Positions 45,372-54,017 of a DNA stretch of 64,000 nt are shown here, piece after piece. The first letter of the stretch is position 1. Each line of letters begins with the position of its first letter. Location: the NCBI GenBank assembly GCA_900314755.1, contig OMWH01000007.1:1-64000 (forward strand), read 5' to 3'. Origin of the DNA: an uncultured Prevotellaceae bacterium. Its GTDB lineage: Bacteria; Bacteroidota; Bacteroidia; Bacteroidales; Bacteroidaceae. The notes under the pieces are model-generated. The model was not told the origin of the DNA. It was given only the letters and a program-made list of their open reading frames with translations, and ran no database searches. Made by a program: the position numbers and the translations under genes.

Positions 45372-46997
45372 ATGAAGAAATATATAGGACTTTCAATCAT
45401 TGCGCTAAGCATGGGACTTGCTTCCTGCAACGACTATCTGGACAAATTGCCCGATGACCGTGCAGAGATAGACACCGAGAAGAAGATTGCGCAATTCCTG
45501 GTATCCGCCTATCCTGACCGTTCTGCTGATTACGTCATGGAAATTGCCTCAGATAATGTACAGGACAATGGTGCCCAATATACGGCACAGGACTACCAGA
45601 CGTTTATCTATCGCTGGGAACCAGTACTTACCACCAGTTGGGAGAGTACCCAATGGATTTGGAATTATCACTACATGGCAGTTGCTGCTGCTAATCAGGC
45701 ACTGGCGAGCATCAGTGAACTGGGTAATCCTGAAAGTCTGAACGGATGCCGCGCCGAGGCTCTGTTGTGTCGTGCCTATGCCATCTTCCGTATGAGCAAC
45801 GTTTTCTGTATGGCATATGATCCCACAAAGGCAGATAAGTATCAAGGACTGCCCTATCCTACGACTCCTGGTGTGAGTGTGGATGAGCGTGGAACACTAC
45901 AAGAACTCTACGAGAAAATCAACGCAGACATAGAGGAGGCTCTGCCGTTATTGAATGATGCTCATCTGGTATCACCTAAGTATCACTTCAACAGTAAGGC
46001 CGCTTACGCTTTCGCTGCCCGTTTTAACCTATACTACCACAAGTACGACAAGGCAATCCAGTATGCCACTAATGCCATTGGAAGCAATCCCCTCGGTGTT
46101 TTGCGTAACTACGCACAGTATCTGAACTTGGCTGGTGTTGACGATGTGAATAATGCTTATGTATCAGCCTCAGAGCCAGCAAACTTCCTGATGATACCAG
46201 CAAATTCATTGGTTGGACGTGCTTTCTATTCTTCCAGTTGGCATCGTTATGCCACCCATATTGACCTATGGAGAAATGAATTGACACGTGCCGTTGGTAT
46301 GCCTTGGGGTGAGGGTTATGATAATAACACACTCTACCAAGCAAAACTTCTCTATGGCTATACGCAAGCCGCATATATGCCTTTCATGGTAGAGTTCTTT
46401 GCCGTGACCGACAAAGTAGCAAATACAGGTACACCTTATATTGTTGATGTTGTGTTTAAGTCTGACGAGACCCTGCTTGTCCGTGCAGAGGCTTATGCAC
46501 TGCAAAAGAACTACACAAAGGCACTTGAAGACATGAATTATTGGATTACGAGCCATTGTGAGGAATCTTGCGGAACGGCAAGGCGCCCGACATTAACAGA
46601 GGAGTCGGTCAACAATGCTATCAGCAAGATAGATTATACTCCTGAAATTGTCAATACGACCAAAGAGCGTACAGCGAAGAAACACTTACAACCACAAGGA
46701 TTCACCGTAGAAAGTGGTACACAGGAGAATATCATTCAGTTGATACTGCATATGCGCCGCATAGAGACATGGCAGCAAGGTCTACGCTTCCAGGATTTGA
46801 AGCGCTACGGTATCGCTTTCAGCCATAATGTCAGTGGTGGTGAGCCCATCGTATTCAAGGCAGGAGACTCACGTGGTGCCTTCCAGATTCCACAGGATGC
46901 CATCGAGGCTGGTATCGCCCCCAATGTCTATGAGGACGCAACGACTACCGATCAGGATCCTAATGAGATGCAGAATGCAAGGGAAGTTCTTCGCTAA
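45372..46997 (+). CDS. SusD/RagB-family lipoprotein, SusD2
   Basis: 541 aa from MKKYIGLSIIALSMGLASC (lipobox Cys19). Opening CNDYLDKLPDDRAEI and internal segments parallel SusD1 (LLCRAYAIFRMSNVFCMAY against LMCRAYAHWVLASVFCQAY). C-terminal region RFQDLKRYGIAFSHN. It follows SusC2 by 39 bases on the same strand. It is probably expressed only when SusC2 is. The region around residues 390-440 contains a longer loop than SusD1. Confidence 0.92.
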   Translation: MKKYIGLSIIALSMGLASCNDYLDKLPDDRAEIDTEKKIAQFLVSAYPDRSADYVMEIASDNVQDNGAQYTAQDYQTFIYRWEPVLTTSWESTQWIWNYHYMAVAAANQALASISELGNPESLNGCRAEALLCRAYAIFRMSNVFCMAYDPTKADKYQGLPYPTTPGVSVDERGTLQELYEKINADIEEALPLLNDAHLVSPKYHFNSKAAYAFAARFNLYYHKYDKAIQYATNAIGSNPLGVLRNYAQYLNLAGVDDVNNAYVSASEPANFLMIPANSLVGRAFYSSSWHRYATHIDLWRNELTRAVGMPWGEGYDNNTLYQAKLLYGYTQAAYMPFMVEFFAVTDKVANTGTPYIVDVVFKSDETLLVRAEAYALQKNYTKALEDMNYWITSHCEESCGTARRPTLTEESVNNAISKIDYTPEIVNTTKERTAKKHLQPQGFTVESGTQENIIQLILHMRRIETWQQGLRFQDLKRYGIAFSHNVSGGEPIVFKAGDSRGAFQIPQDAIEAGIAPNVYEDATTTDQDPNEMQNAREVLR

Positions 46998-47035
46998 TAG
47001 CAGTATTTAGTCATCTAATAAAAAAGAGAATAGTT

Positions 47036-48142
47036 ATGAAAAAAACAATATTATCACTACTGAGCATGTTGGCGCTGGCTGTCTTAGTGACATCATGCAG
47101 CAGCGACGATGTTTCCAGTGAGAGCATTTTCAAAACTGAGGAGCAGCCCAAGAATGAGTTTGATACATGGCTCTATAAAAATTTTACACTGCCTTATAAT
47201 ATCGAGTTCCGCTACCGCTACCAAGATAGCGAGACTGACAACTACTATAATGTCGTTCCTGCTGACCCGGAAAAGGCAAAGGCACTGGCCATTTTGGTCA
47301 AGGAATTATGGATTGGAGCCTACGAGTCCGTTTTTGGACCGGAGTTTATCAAACAATACGGACCTAAGGTGTATCAACTTTTGGGTTCCCCTGAGTTCAA
47401 CTCAAATGAGAGCATCGTTTTGGGATATGCTGAGAGTGGTGTAAAGATAACCTTGTTCCGTGTCAACGAGATAGATATAGACAACATCTATGTCAACACC
47501 ACGGATGCCTTCCGCGATCACTATGCACTACCCATGGACCTGAATCACTGGTTCTTCCACACGATGCACCATGAGTTCTGTCATATCCTAACTCAAACGA
47601 AAGATTATCCTACTGACTTCCGGGAAATATCTGCAGGTCATTATCACACCAGCGACTGGGTTAATGTTGACGATGCTGATGCGCCAAAGGAAGGTTTCGT
47701 AACAGGATATGCAAGTGGTGAGTATAACGAGGACTTCGCTGAGGTGTTCGCAACTTACGTCACTTCCACCGATGAGGTATGGAACCAGATACTGAATGCT
47801 TCGCGTATTGTGACAGGCTCAACGACAAAGCTTGACAAAGACGGTAATCCTGTTTACAAACTGGATGCCGACGGCAATAGGATTATCAAGGACTTCTTGT
47901 ATGACCAGGACGGCAACCGTCTTGTGCAGCTGATTGACGGCAAGTTGTATTATGCCTATGAGTATGAAGTGGAAACGATTGATACCTACGATGACACCTA
48001 TTATAATATTATTCTCCAGAAACTGGACATGGTCAGAGACTATATGAAGGATAGTTGGGGCATCAATCTTGATGATCTGCGTGATGAGGTTCTGCGTCGT
48101 ACAGAGAATGTGTATAATCTGGATTTGAAAAACCTTAAATAA
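47036..48142 (+). CDS. Putative zinc metallopeptidase lipoprotein (operon 2)
   Basis: 368 aa. Lipobox VTSC (Cys21). The zinc motif HEFCH lies in FFHTMHHEFCHILTQTKDY, followed by an acidic third-ligand region (EYNEDFAEVFATYV). It is the paralogue of the 298-aa protein of operon 1 but has an extra block near residues 260-310 with three related segments (KDGNPVYKL, ADGNRIIKD, QDGNRLVQL) that look like short YD- or MORN-type beta repeats. The C-terminal helix (LQKLDMVRDYMKDSWGINLDDLRDEV) is shared by both. It is probably surface exposed and acts upstream of SusCD uptake. Confidence 0.83.
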   Translation: MKKTILSLLSMLALAVLVTSCSSDDVSSESIFKTEEQPKNEFDTWLYKNFTLPYNIEFRYRYQDSETDNYYNVVPADPEKAKALAILVKELWIGAYESVFGPEFIKQYGPKVYQLLGSPEFNSNESIVLGYAESGVKITLFRVNEIDIDNIYVNTTDAFRDHYALPMDLNHWFFHTMHHEFCHILTQTKDYPTDFREISAGHYHTSDWVNVDDADAPKEGFVTGYASGEYNEDFAEVFATYVTSTDEVWNQILNASRIVTGSTTKLDKDGNPVYKLDADGNRIIKDFLYDQDGNRLVQLIDGKLYYAYEYEVETIDTYDDTYYNIILQKLDMVRDYMKDSWGINLDDLRDEVLRRTENVYNLDLKNLK

Positions 48143-48154
48143 CACTACAAGCGT

Positions 48155-49447
48155 ATGAAAAAGATATTAAATATTTTGATGATACTGGCTCTTACAGTAG
48201 TATATACATCTTGTAGCAACGAAGTTGACGATGTATTCGACAAGTCTTCCGCTCTACGTATGCAGGAAGCCCTGAAGAACTATAAGACTATCTTGACAAC
48301 TCCTGCTAATGGTTGGCTGATGGAATATTATGGCAATACCGACTACGGTGGCTACAACATGTTTGTCAAATTTAGCGATAACGACATGGTAGAGGTTGCC
48401 AATGAGGTATATGGAGCGGGAAAGACTGCTACCTCCCACTACAAATTGGAACAAAGCGGTGGTGTAATTCTTTCGTTTGACGAGTTTAACGAGGTCTTTC
48501 ATTTCTTCTCTGATCCCGACAACATATTAGAAATCGGTGACAAGGGTAAGGGCATGGAAGGTGACTTGGAGTTCCGCATTATATCTGCCACGGCTGACAG
48601 CATTGTGATGACAGGTAAGAAGCATGGTAGCAAGATTGTCATGACTCCAGTTAAAGCAGACACCGATTGGGATTCTTACCTTGCTAAAGTCAATCAGGCA
48701 GAGTCTGATATGGCTTTTGCTTCATATTTCTTCAATGTCGGTGACGAGGTCGCTGACGTCAGTGCCTCATATCACATGCTGACATTCACCTACACCACTG
48801 AGGATGGCGAATTGGTAACCGTTGACGTTCCCTACATCCTAAGACCTGATGGATATCATCTGTACGAGCCTGTCACTATACTTGGTAAGACTATTACCGA
48901 TTTCACCTATAAGGGCGGTGAGGATTATCTGTTCACCACCAATGATGCCGATGCCATCATGAAAGGCTATGTTATGCCACTGAGCGAGGCGTTCCTAACT
49001 GGTAACTGGTATATCAGTTATGCCAATATGTGTGATGCCATGAAGAGTTATTGGGACTTTGCTGCTCCTGGACATCTGGCAACAGAAGGTGAAACCATTG
49101 GTTATGCCTATTACTCAAGCGGTGATCTTTATGTAAGAAGCGGTAACTACTGGAGCGGATTCGACATGGCTCCTGAGGCTTTGTCCGATACTCAGATCAA
49201 ATTGACACTTACCGGTTGGGCTGGATCAAGTAAACAACAAGGTAATGCAAGTTACTACTGGAGTAGCCGGTCAGATGATGGCACTTACTATTTCCGCTAT
49301 TTCATCTATCCTCTTCCTGGTACTTATAACATGAAGGCAAACGATACTCGCAACCCAACGATGATTATGTTGACAGATGTTGACGATCCTACATATTACT
49401 ACGTTTTAACTAAGCAGGCATACCCTGCTACACAAGGAATGAAATAA
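48155..49447 (+). CDS. DUF4302-family lipoprotein (operon 2)
   Basis: 430 aa. Lipobox VYTSC (Cys20). The N-terminal region (SSALRMQEALKNYKTILTTPANGWLMEYY) and beta-rich body (GGVILSFDEFNEVFHFFSDP) match the operon-1 protein at 26123-27451 (EILLSFDTYTEIFHQYSEP). It lies 12 bases after the peptidase gene and is the last gene before a strong terminator. Function unknown; being paired with a peptidase and SusCD, it may bind or present the substrate. Confidence 0.8.
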   Translation: MKKILNILMILALTVVYTSCSNEVDDVFDKSSALRMQEALKNYKTILTTPANGWLMEYYGNTDYGGYNMFVKFSDNDMVEVANEVYGAGKTATSHYKLEQSGGVILSFDEFNEVFHFFSDPDNILEIGDKGKGMEGDLEFRIISATADSIVMTGKKHGSKIVMTPVKADTDWDSYLAKVNQAESDMAFASYFFNVGDEVADVSASYHMLTFTYTTEDGELVTVDVPYILRPDGYHLYEPVTILGKTITDFTYKGGEDYLFTTNDADAIMKGYVMPLSEAFLTGNWYISYANMCDAMKSYWDFAAPGHLATEGETIGYAYYSSGDLYVRSGNYWSGFDMAPEALSDTQIKLTLTGWAGSSKQQGNASYYWSSRSDDGTYYFRYFIYPLPGTYNMKANDTRNPTMIMLTDVDDPTYYYVLTKQAYPATQGMK

Positions 49448-49473
49448 TAGTAGGTTGTTTATTCCATATTCTT

Positions 49474-49515
49474 AGACAAATCGGGCAGGAACATAAATTC
49501 CTGCCCGATTTGTCT
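49474..49515 (+). terminator. Terminator of the SusCD-2 operon
   Basis: A perfect 18-bp stem, AGACAAATCGGGCAGGAA (49474-49491) with its complement (49498-49515), and a 6-base loop. The inner 13 bp are the same as in the terminators at 24890 and 50934. Confidence 0.85.
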
Positions 49516-49575
49516 ATGGAAGAGACAAGAACTGTTAAATAATTGTAATTCAACATCATTTCTGACAATATTATT

Positions 49576-49618
49576 AAGTATACTTTAAAATAATTCTGTA
49601 TTTTTGCGAAGTATACTT
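49576..49618 (+). promoter_or_regulatory. Promoter of the AAA ATPase gene framed by two 10-bp palindromes
   Basis: The perfect palindrome AAGTATACTT occurs at 49576-49585 and 49609-49618, 33 bp apart (about three helical turns). TATTTTTG lies between them at 49599-49606. The first copy covers the -33 region and the second the likely start site, so a dimeric regulator bound here would block or set transcription. Confidence 0.65.
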
Positions 49619-49630
49619 TCAGATATTGGT

Positions 49631-50908
49631 ATGGACAAGCAGATTATTAAGGTCATTATAGGTGAGAAACAACAAGAAATAAGTAGATTAAAACTACTCC
49701 AAAGAGCAGAGCCGTTTGACGAACATGCCAGTTATGTACTGACTGGTATTCGTCGTGCAGGAAAGTCATATACGCTCTATCAAGATATGCAGGCGAAACT
49801 AACCTCGGGGAAAGCGCAGGTAGAGGATTTCCTTTATATCAACTTTGAGGACGAGCGTATTGCCTCTATTCAAGCACCAGAACTGGGTCAGATATTAGAT
49901 GCCTATTGGGAGATGTACGAACAGGAAAAGCCTTATATATATCTTGACGAGATACAGAATGTGGAAGGATGGGAGAAATTTGCCAGGAGACTGACAGAGT
50001 CGAAACACCGCGTTATGATTACTGGCAGTAATGCCAAGATGCTGAGTAAGGAGGTCAGTTCTACACTTGGTGGCAGTTACATCCAACGAGATATCTATCC
50101 GTTCTCTTTCTCAGAATATCTGAGATATCATGGGGTGGAACTTAAGAAGAATTGGGAGTATCATCCTGAAACACGGCTGGTTGTGATTCGCCATTTCCAA
50201 GAGTATTTCTGTTATGGAGGATTCGCGGAGTCTTTCGGACAATCCAATAAACGGGAATGGCTGACATCACTATACCAAAAGATCGTCTTAGGTGATATCG
50301 TGGAGCGAAATAAGATTCGCAACCCTCGTGTACTCCGCCTGTTAGTACGCAAACTTGCAGATAGTGTAATGCAGGCAACAACCTTAAAACGCTTGGAGCA
50401 CATCATCAAGTCGGCAGGAGACAGTATCAGCCAGACGGTGCTGAAAGACTATCTGGGCTATTTGGAGGATGCCTATCTCACCTTCTCCATTCCCAATCTC
50501 ATATCCCCTCTCACAGAACAACAGACAATTGTCAAACGCTATTTCGCAGACAATGGTTTTCTTAATAATTTCCTGTTCAGTGGAGAGACAAAACTGCTGG
50601 AGAACATCGTAGCCGTCCATCTGCACCAACAATTTCATAATATACCAGAGGAAATGCGACTTTTTTATTATTATAAAGGTGTGGAAGTTGATTTCTGCAT
50701 TCCAGAGGCAGAACTTGCCGTCCAAGTGTCCTATAATATAGATGACTTGAGCACTTATGAGCGTGAAGTGAGGGGGCTTGTATCTTTCCTGAAGGTCTTT
50801 AAGAAATATCATGGTGTTATCGTCACGTGGGATACCGAGCGGCAAATCACAGAAGACGACATCACCATTGAAGTTGTACCTGTTTGGAAATGGCTATTGT
50901 CATCGTGA
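49631..50908 (+). CDS. AAA_14/DUF4143 ATPase
   Basis: 425 aa from MDKQIIKVIIGEKQQEI; the earlier in-frame ATG at 49604 would lie in the promoter. Walker A is TGIRRAGKSYTL and Walker B is YIYLDEIQN, followed by the sensor ITGSNAK. The C-terminal DUF4143 part ends with the nuclease-like signature YYYKGVEVDFCIPEAELAVQVS. These archaeal/bacterial ATPases are widespread in Bacteroidota, and their biological role is poorly known; an AAA-plus-nuclease role in DNA or RNA processing or defence has been suggested by domain content only. It stands alone between two copies of the same terminator hairpin. Confidence 0.88.
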   Translation: MDKQIIKVIIGEKQQEISRLKLLQRAEPFDEHASYVLTGIRRAGKSYTLYQDMQAKLTSGKAQVEDFLYINFEDERIASIQAPELGQILDAYWEMYEQEKPYIYLDEIQNVEGWEKFARRLTESKHRVMITGSNAKMLSKEVSSTLGGSYIQRDIYPFSFSEYLRYHGVELKKNWEYHPETRLVVIRHFQEYFCYGGFAESFGQSNKREWLTSLYQKIVLGDIVERNKIRNPRVLRLLVRKLADSVMQATTLKRLEHIIKSAGDSISQTVLKDYLGYLEDAYLTFSIPNLISPLTEQQTIVKRYFADNGFLNNFLFSGETKLLENIVAVHLHQQFHNIPEEMRLFYYYKGVEVDFCIPEAELAVQVSYNIDDLSTYEREVRGLVSFLKVFKKYHGVIVTWDTERQITEDDITIEVVPVWKWLLSS

Positions 50909-50933
50909 AATAACCATACCTTATTATATATAG

Positions 50934-50966
50934 AATCGGGCAGGAATCTGGAGTTCCTGCCCGATT
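50934..50966. terminator. Bidirectional terminator between convergent genes
   Basis: Stem AATCGGGCAGGAA (50934-50946) with TTCCTGCCCGATT (50954-50966), loop of 7 bases. It serves the AAA ATPase gene (plus) and the metalloprotease gene (minus). It is the third copy of this stem in the window. Confidence 0.8.
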
Positions 50967-50975
50967 TCTTATGAT

Positions 50976-52340
50976 TTATCTCTGAACGGTCGGCAATCTC
51001 TTAACCGGGACCTTGGGACACGGTTGCGGTTTGCCGAAACCAGTAGGCAGTGACCCGGCACGCATCCCTGTACCCGTGGTGTTGTAGTCGACGAGTTTCG
51101 GACCAGGTACCAAGGGGGAGTACTTCAGCACATGACGGGTACGGTTGAACTGCTGCTTGGTGAACTCCGTACAAGAAGTATACATATAGTCGAGGATGTT
51201 CTTTGCCACAAACGACTCATCCGTCTTACAATCGGTACGGGTGGCAAGCTCAGTGATTGTGAACGTCCTGTTCTTGTCCTTTGCAAGCTCTCTCGTGATA
51301 TAGTTCTGAATATAAGTGGAATAATTCTCATAGTCACTGATATTCGTATCATCACAGTAGTCATCGAGGTCGCATCCCTCTTCGGAGAAAGTATGGAACA
51401 ATCCTAAATAGTGTCCCAGCTCATGCGCCATGGTGGAGACGATATACAACGAATTCACGGACTTCTCGTCCTGCCATTCGTTGATATAGTTACTATTGAT
51501 GCACGCACCCCATGTCTGACTCAGATAGGCATAGTCTTTGACACGGTCTGACTCATTGAGTCCGTCCAGCGAATGTGCCGTGGTGACAAGAGGCAGTACG
51601 GTCAGTCCCAACGAGACCTTCTCCTCGTCATCCTGCTTGAAAGGGAACAGGAAGATGTTGATGTACTTCTTGAGATTCAGCTGATAGTCGGCATATTTCT
51701 CATACTTACTGTCAGTGCTGCCCAGGAAGCTATTGACATCCATCTCGTCGAAGTCCACCTGATGGCGGATGACACCGGGCTCGGAGAGAACCTCACCCTC
51801 TTTGTCATACTTCGCCATCTCGAAGACGATGTTCATCTTGTTGTCGGCATAGAGTTTGTTGACTGCCGTGATGATTTTCGACAGATGGCTCTGTGACGGG
51901 TTCTGTGTCTCACTCTTAGCATCCTTATAGAGCACATGGAAGACGACAGGCAGGTGATATACGTACTCGTCAACATCACCTGTGAAGGCTGGCTGGGAGA
52001 CATTAATAGTATGTGTCCTGCCACCTACCGTGACAGTCACCTTCCCAGAACGTGCCTTACCCGTGATATTAGGACTTACCCACAAGGGAATGGCAGCACT
52101 TTTGCCACTCTCCTTCATAGGATAGCACCAGTTCCGGCAGTCAGCGTCACAGGAGACTCTCCAGTTGGCACTACCTGTCAACCGGATCTCCTGCGAACGG
52201 ACATCAGTATTCCATGTGAACGACTCTTGCCCTGCCGCTACACTGATACCTGCATCTGCCGACGAAGAAGCGTCGTCTCCTCCGCAATTAACAAGGACAA
52301 GTGCCAGTCCTGTCAAGAGCAGGAATTTTCCCCATTTCAT
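50976..52340 (-). CDS. BACON-domain M43-like zinc metalloprotease lipoprotein
   Basis: 454 aa. Lipobox LVNC (Cys19). Residues about 35-115 form a BACON-like domain (TGSANWRVSCDADCRNWCYP, ending INVSQPAFTG). The catalytic part has the extended metzincin zinc motif HELGHYLGLFH and the later Met-turn segment LDYMYTSCTEF, the arrangement of pappalysin-like M43 proteases. It probably cleaves proteins at the cell surface. The C-terminus is Pro-rich and basic (KPQPCPKVPVKRLPTVQR). It is followed by a coiled-coil lipoprotein gene upstream on the same strand, only 3 bases away, so the two are probably co-expressed. Confidence 0.88.
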   Translation of the reverse strand: MKWGKFLLLTGLALVLVNCGGDDASSSADAGISVAAGQESFTWNTDVRSQEIRLTGSANWRVSCDADCRNWCYPMKESGKSAAIPLWVSPNITGKARSGKVTVTVGGRTHTINVSQPAFTGDVDEYVYHLPVVFHVLYKDAKSETQNPSQSHLSKIITAVNKLYADNKMNIVFEMAKYDKEGEVLSEPGVIRHQVDFDEMDVNSFLGSTDSKYEKYADYQLNLKKYINIFLFPFKQDDEEKVSLGLTVLPLVTTAHSLDGLNESDRVKDYAYLSQTWGACINSNYINEWQDEKSVNSLYIVSTMAHELGHYLGLFHTFSEEGCDLDDYCDDTNISDYENYSTYIQNYITRELAKDKNRTFTITELATRTDCKTDESFVAKNILDYMYTSCTEFTKQQFNRTRHVLKYSPLVPGPKLVDYNTTGTGMRAGSLPTGFGKPQPCPKVPVKRLPTVQR

Positions 52341-52343
52341 ATT

Positions 52344-53195
52344 TTAGCTGACCTGAATGACCAAATACTTACTGGTAGACCAGAAGAGCTGCGGGTTGGT
52401 GATGCGCAGCACATACTGCTTGTTGGCGTCACGCTCCAAGACATAGCTGGAAGCAGGATGAGCCGTCAACAGCTTGGCGGAGCGGGAATAGAGCTTGATC
52501 TCCTTGTCGACACGGATGTCTATCTTCGTGAAATAGTCACGGTTGAAGTTCGACTGCAGTACCTTACCGTTCTCGATGATGCGCTGCTCCTTCAGCTCAC
52601 TCTTGGTACCAAACACAAACCAAGCGGTATTAAGCTGTTTCTCCTGCGCTGAGATCTTCTCTGTCTTCTGCGAGATCTCTGCCTTCTGCTGAGAAGTCTC
52701 CACCGTCAGGTTAGCCACCTCAGAACCCAGTTCACCGAGACGGATGTCACGAGCCTGCAGGTCACGACGCAACTGGGCTATCTCCTGGTCTTTCTCCTCC
52801 ATCTGCTTCACGAGGTTCTCGATGGTCTTCCGCAACTCGTCACCTTTGACAGAGCTCTGGCGCAACTGACTCTTCAACTTATTGATCAACTCACGGTTGT
52901 GCTGCATCGTCTGCTGGATCTGTGCGATATTGTCACGGATACGCTCGGTGCGGTTGGCGCCCTCACCATCCTTGGCAAGTGTCACACGGTCCTGTGCGGC
53001 ATTGATGGCACGGAAACCCTCCTCAATCTCGTTGAAGGTACCCATCATGTCGTTAATCTCATTGTCTTTCTGCTGGATGATACGGTTCAGCGAGTCTGCC
53101 TGCTGTGCCATCATCAAATCCTCTGTTTTCGGTCCCTGCTGCTTGCAGGCTACCACTGCTACGGCACCAAGTGCCAAAATTAATAACTTTTTCAT
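52344..53195 (-). CDS. Coiled-coil lipoprotein, Cbp1-like
   Basis: 283 aa. Lipobox VVAC (Cys17). A long heptad-rich helix covers about 30-190 (DSLNRIIQQKDNEINDMMGTF to SQQKAEISQKTEKISAQEKQLN), followed by a small beta domain (AWFVFGTKSELKEQRII to FWSTSKYLVIQVS). The layout resembles the Bacteroidota family annotated as Cbp1 collagen-binding adhesins; I cannot confirm binding from sequence. It is anchored at the outer membrane or surface. It lies directly upstream of the metalloprotease gene and may share its transcript. Confidence 0.7.
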   Translation of the reverse strand: MKKLLILALGAVAVVACKQQGPKTEDLMMAQQADSLNRIIQQKDNEINDMMGTFNEIEEGFRAINAAQDRVTLAKDGEGANRTERIRDNIAQIQQTMQHNRELINKLKSQLRQSSVKGDELRKTIENLVKQMEEKDQEIAQLRRDLQARDIRLGELGSEVANLTVETSQQKAEISQKTEKISAQEKQLNTAWFVFGTKSELKEQRIIENGKVLQSNFNRDYFTKIDIRVDKEIKLYSRSAKLLTAHPASSYVLERDANKQYVLRITNPQLFWSTSKYLVIQVS

Positions 53196-53197
53196 AT

Positions 53198-53239
53198 CAT
53201 TTCTAATTTCTCATTACTCATTTCTCATTTCTCATTTCG
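53198..53239. repeat. Six heptamers at the rsmI 3' end
   Basis: CATTTCT, AATTTCT, CATTACT, CATTTCT, CATTTCT, CATTTCG in a row. The block spans the 29-base gap between rsmI and the next gene and encodes the last residues and stop of RsmI. Confidence 0.85.
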
Positions 53240-53902
53240 TCCTGCAAGGACGATCACGAACTCTCCTCGCGGTTCCTGCTCCGTGAAATGGGCTACCACC
53301 TCTTGCAGGGTGCCACGGACACTCTCCTCGTGTACCTTACTGATCTCCCGGCAGACACTCACCTGACGGTCGGGACCCATCACCTCGGCAAACTGCTGGA
53401 GGGTCTTCAGTACCCGGTAGGGCGACTCATAGAACACCATCGTACGCTCCTCGTCCGCCAGACTCTGTATCTTCGTCTGCCGCCCCTTCTTCTGAGGCAG
53501 GAAGCCTTCGAAACAGAAACGGTCGCAGGGCAGTCCACTGCTTACCAAAGCAGGTACGAAAGCGGTGGCACCGGGCAGTGTCTGCACCTCAATACCAGCA
53601 CGGACAGCCTCCCTTACCAGGAAGAACCCCGGGTCGGAGATACCTGGTGTTCCCGCATCACTGATCAGGGCTATGGTCTGACCTGCCCGCAGCCGCTCCA
53701 CGACAGCAGCACTGGTACCATGCTCATTGAACTTATGATGGGAAAGGAGATGCTGCTGAATCTGGAAATGCTTCAGCAGGATGCCCGATGTCCGTGTGTC
53801 CTCCGCCAACACAAGGTCGGCTTCCTTGAGGATACGGATGGCGCGAAGAGTCATATCTTCCATGTTTCCCACAGGAGTGGGTACAATATATAATATGCCC
53901 AT
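53225..53902 (-). CDS. rsmI: 16S rRNA (cytidine1402-2'-O)-methyltransferase
   Basis: 225 aa from MGILYIVPTPVGNMEDMT; a longer reading frame would start upstream of the promoter. Hallmarks of RsmI are PTPVGN, LAEDTRTSGILLKHF, SDAGTPGISDPG and the SAM-binding LPGATAFVPALVSSGLP. The enzyme methylates C1402 of 16S rRNA. The final residues (RNEK) and stop codon are encoded by heptamer repeats. It is divergently transcribed from the DUF4836 gene. The start codon lies 8 bases after a TATTTTTG box, so the mRNA may be leaderless. Confidence 0.95.
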   Translation of the reverse strand: MGILYIVPTPVGNMEDMTLRAIRILKEADLVLAEDTRTSGILLKHFQIQQHLLSHHKFNEHGTSAAVVERLRAGQTIALISDAGTPGISDPGFFLVREAVRAGIEVQTLPGATAFVPALVSSGLPCDRFCFEGFLPQKKGRQTKIQSLADEERTMVFYESPYRVLKTLQQFAEVMGPDRQVSVCREISKVHEESVRGTLQEVVAHFTEQEPRGEFVIVLAGRNEK

Positions 53903-53910
53903 GACGGCTG

Positions 53911-53918
53911 CAAAAATA
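53911..53918 (-). promoter_or_regulatory. -7 box of rsmI
   Basis: TATTTTTG on the minus strand, 8 bases before the rsmI ATG. No good -33 element was identified. Confidence 0.5.
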
Positions 53919-53961
53919 CAAAAAAATAATAACAAAAGTAGAACTATTAAGATTATTTTTA

Positions 53962-53969
53962 TATCTTTG
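53962..53969 (+). promoter_or_regulatory. -7 box of the DUF4836 gene
   Basis: TATCTTTG on the plus strand, about 40 bases before the start codon. The -33 region has no clear TTG. Confidence 0.5.
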
Positions 53970-54017
53970 CCACATGATTTGAAATTATATCAATCTTTTA
54001 ACCAAAACATGATGATT

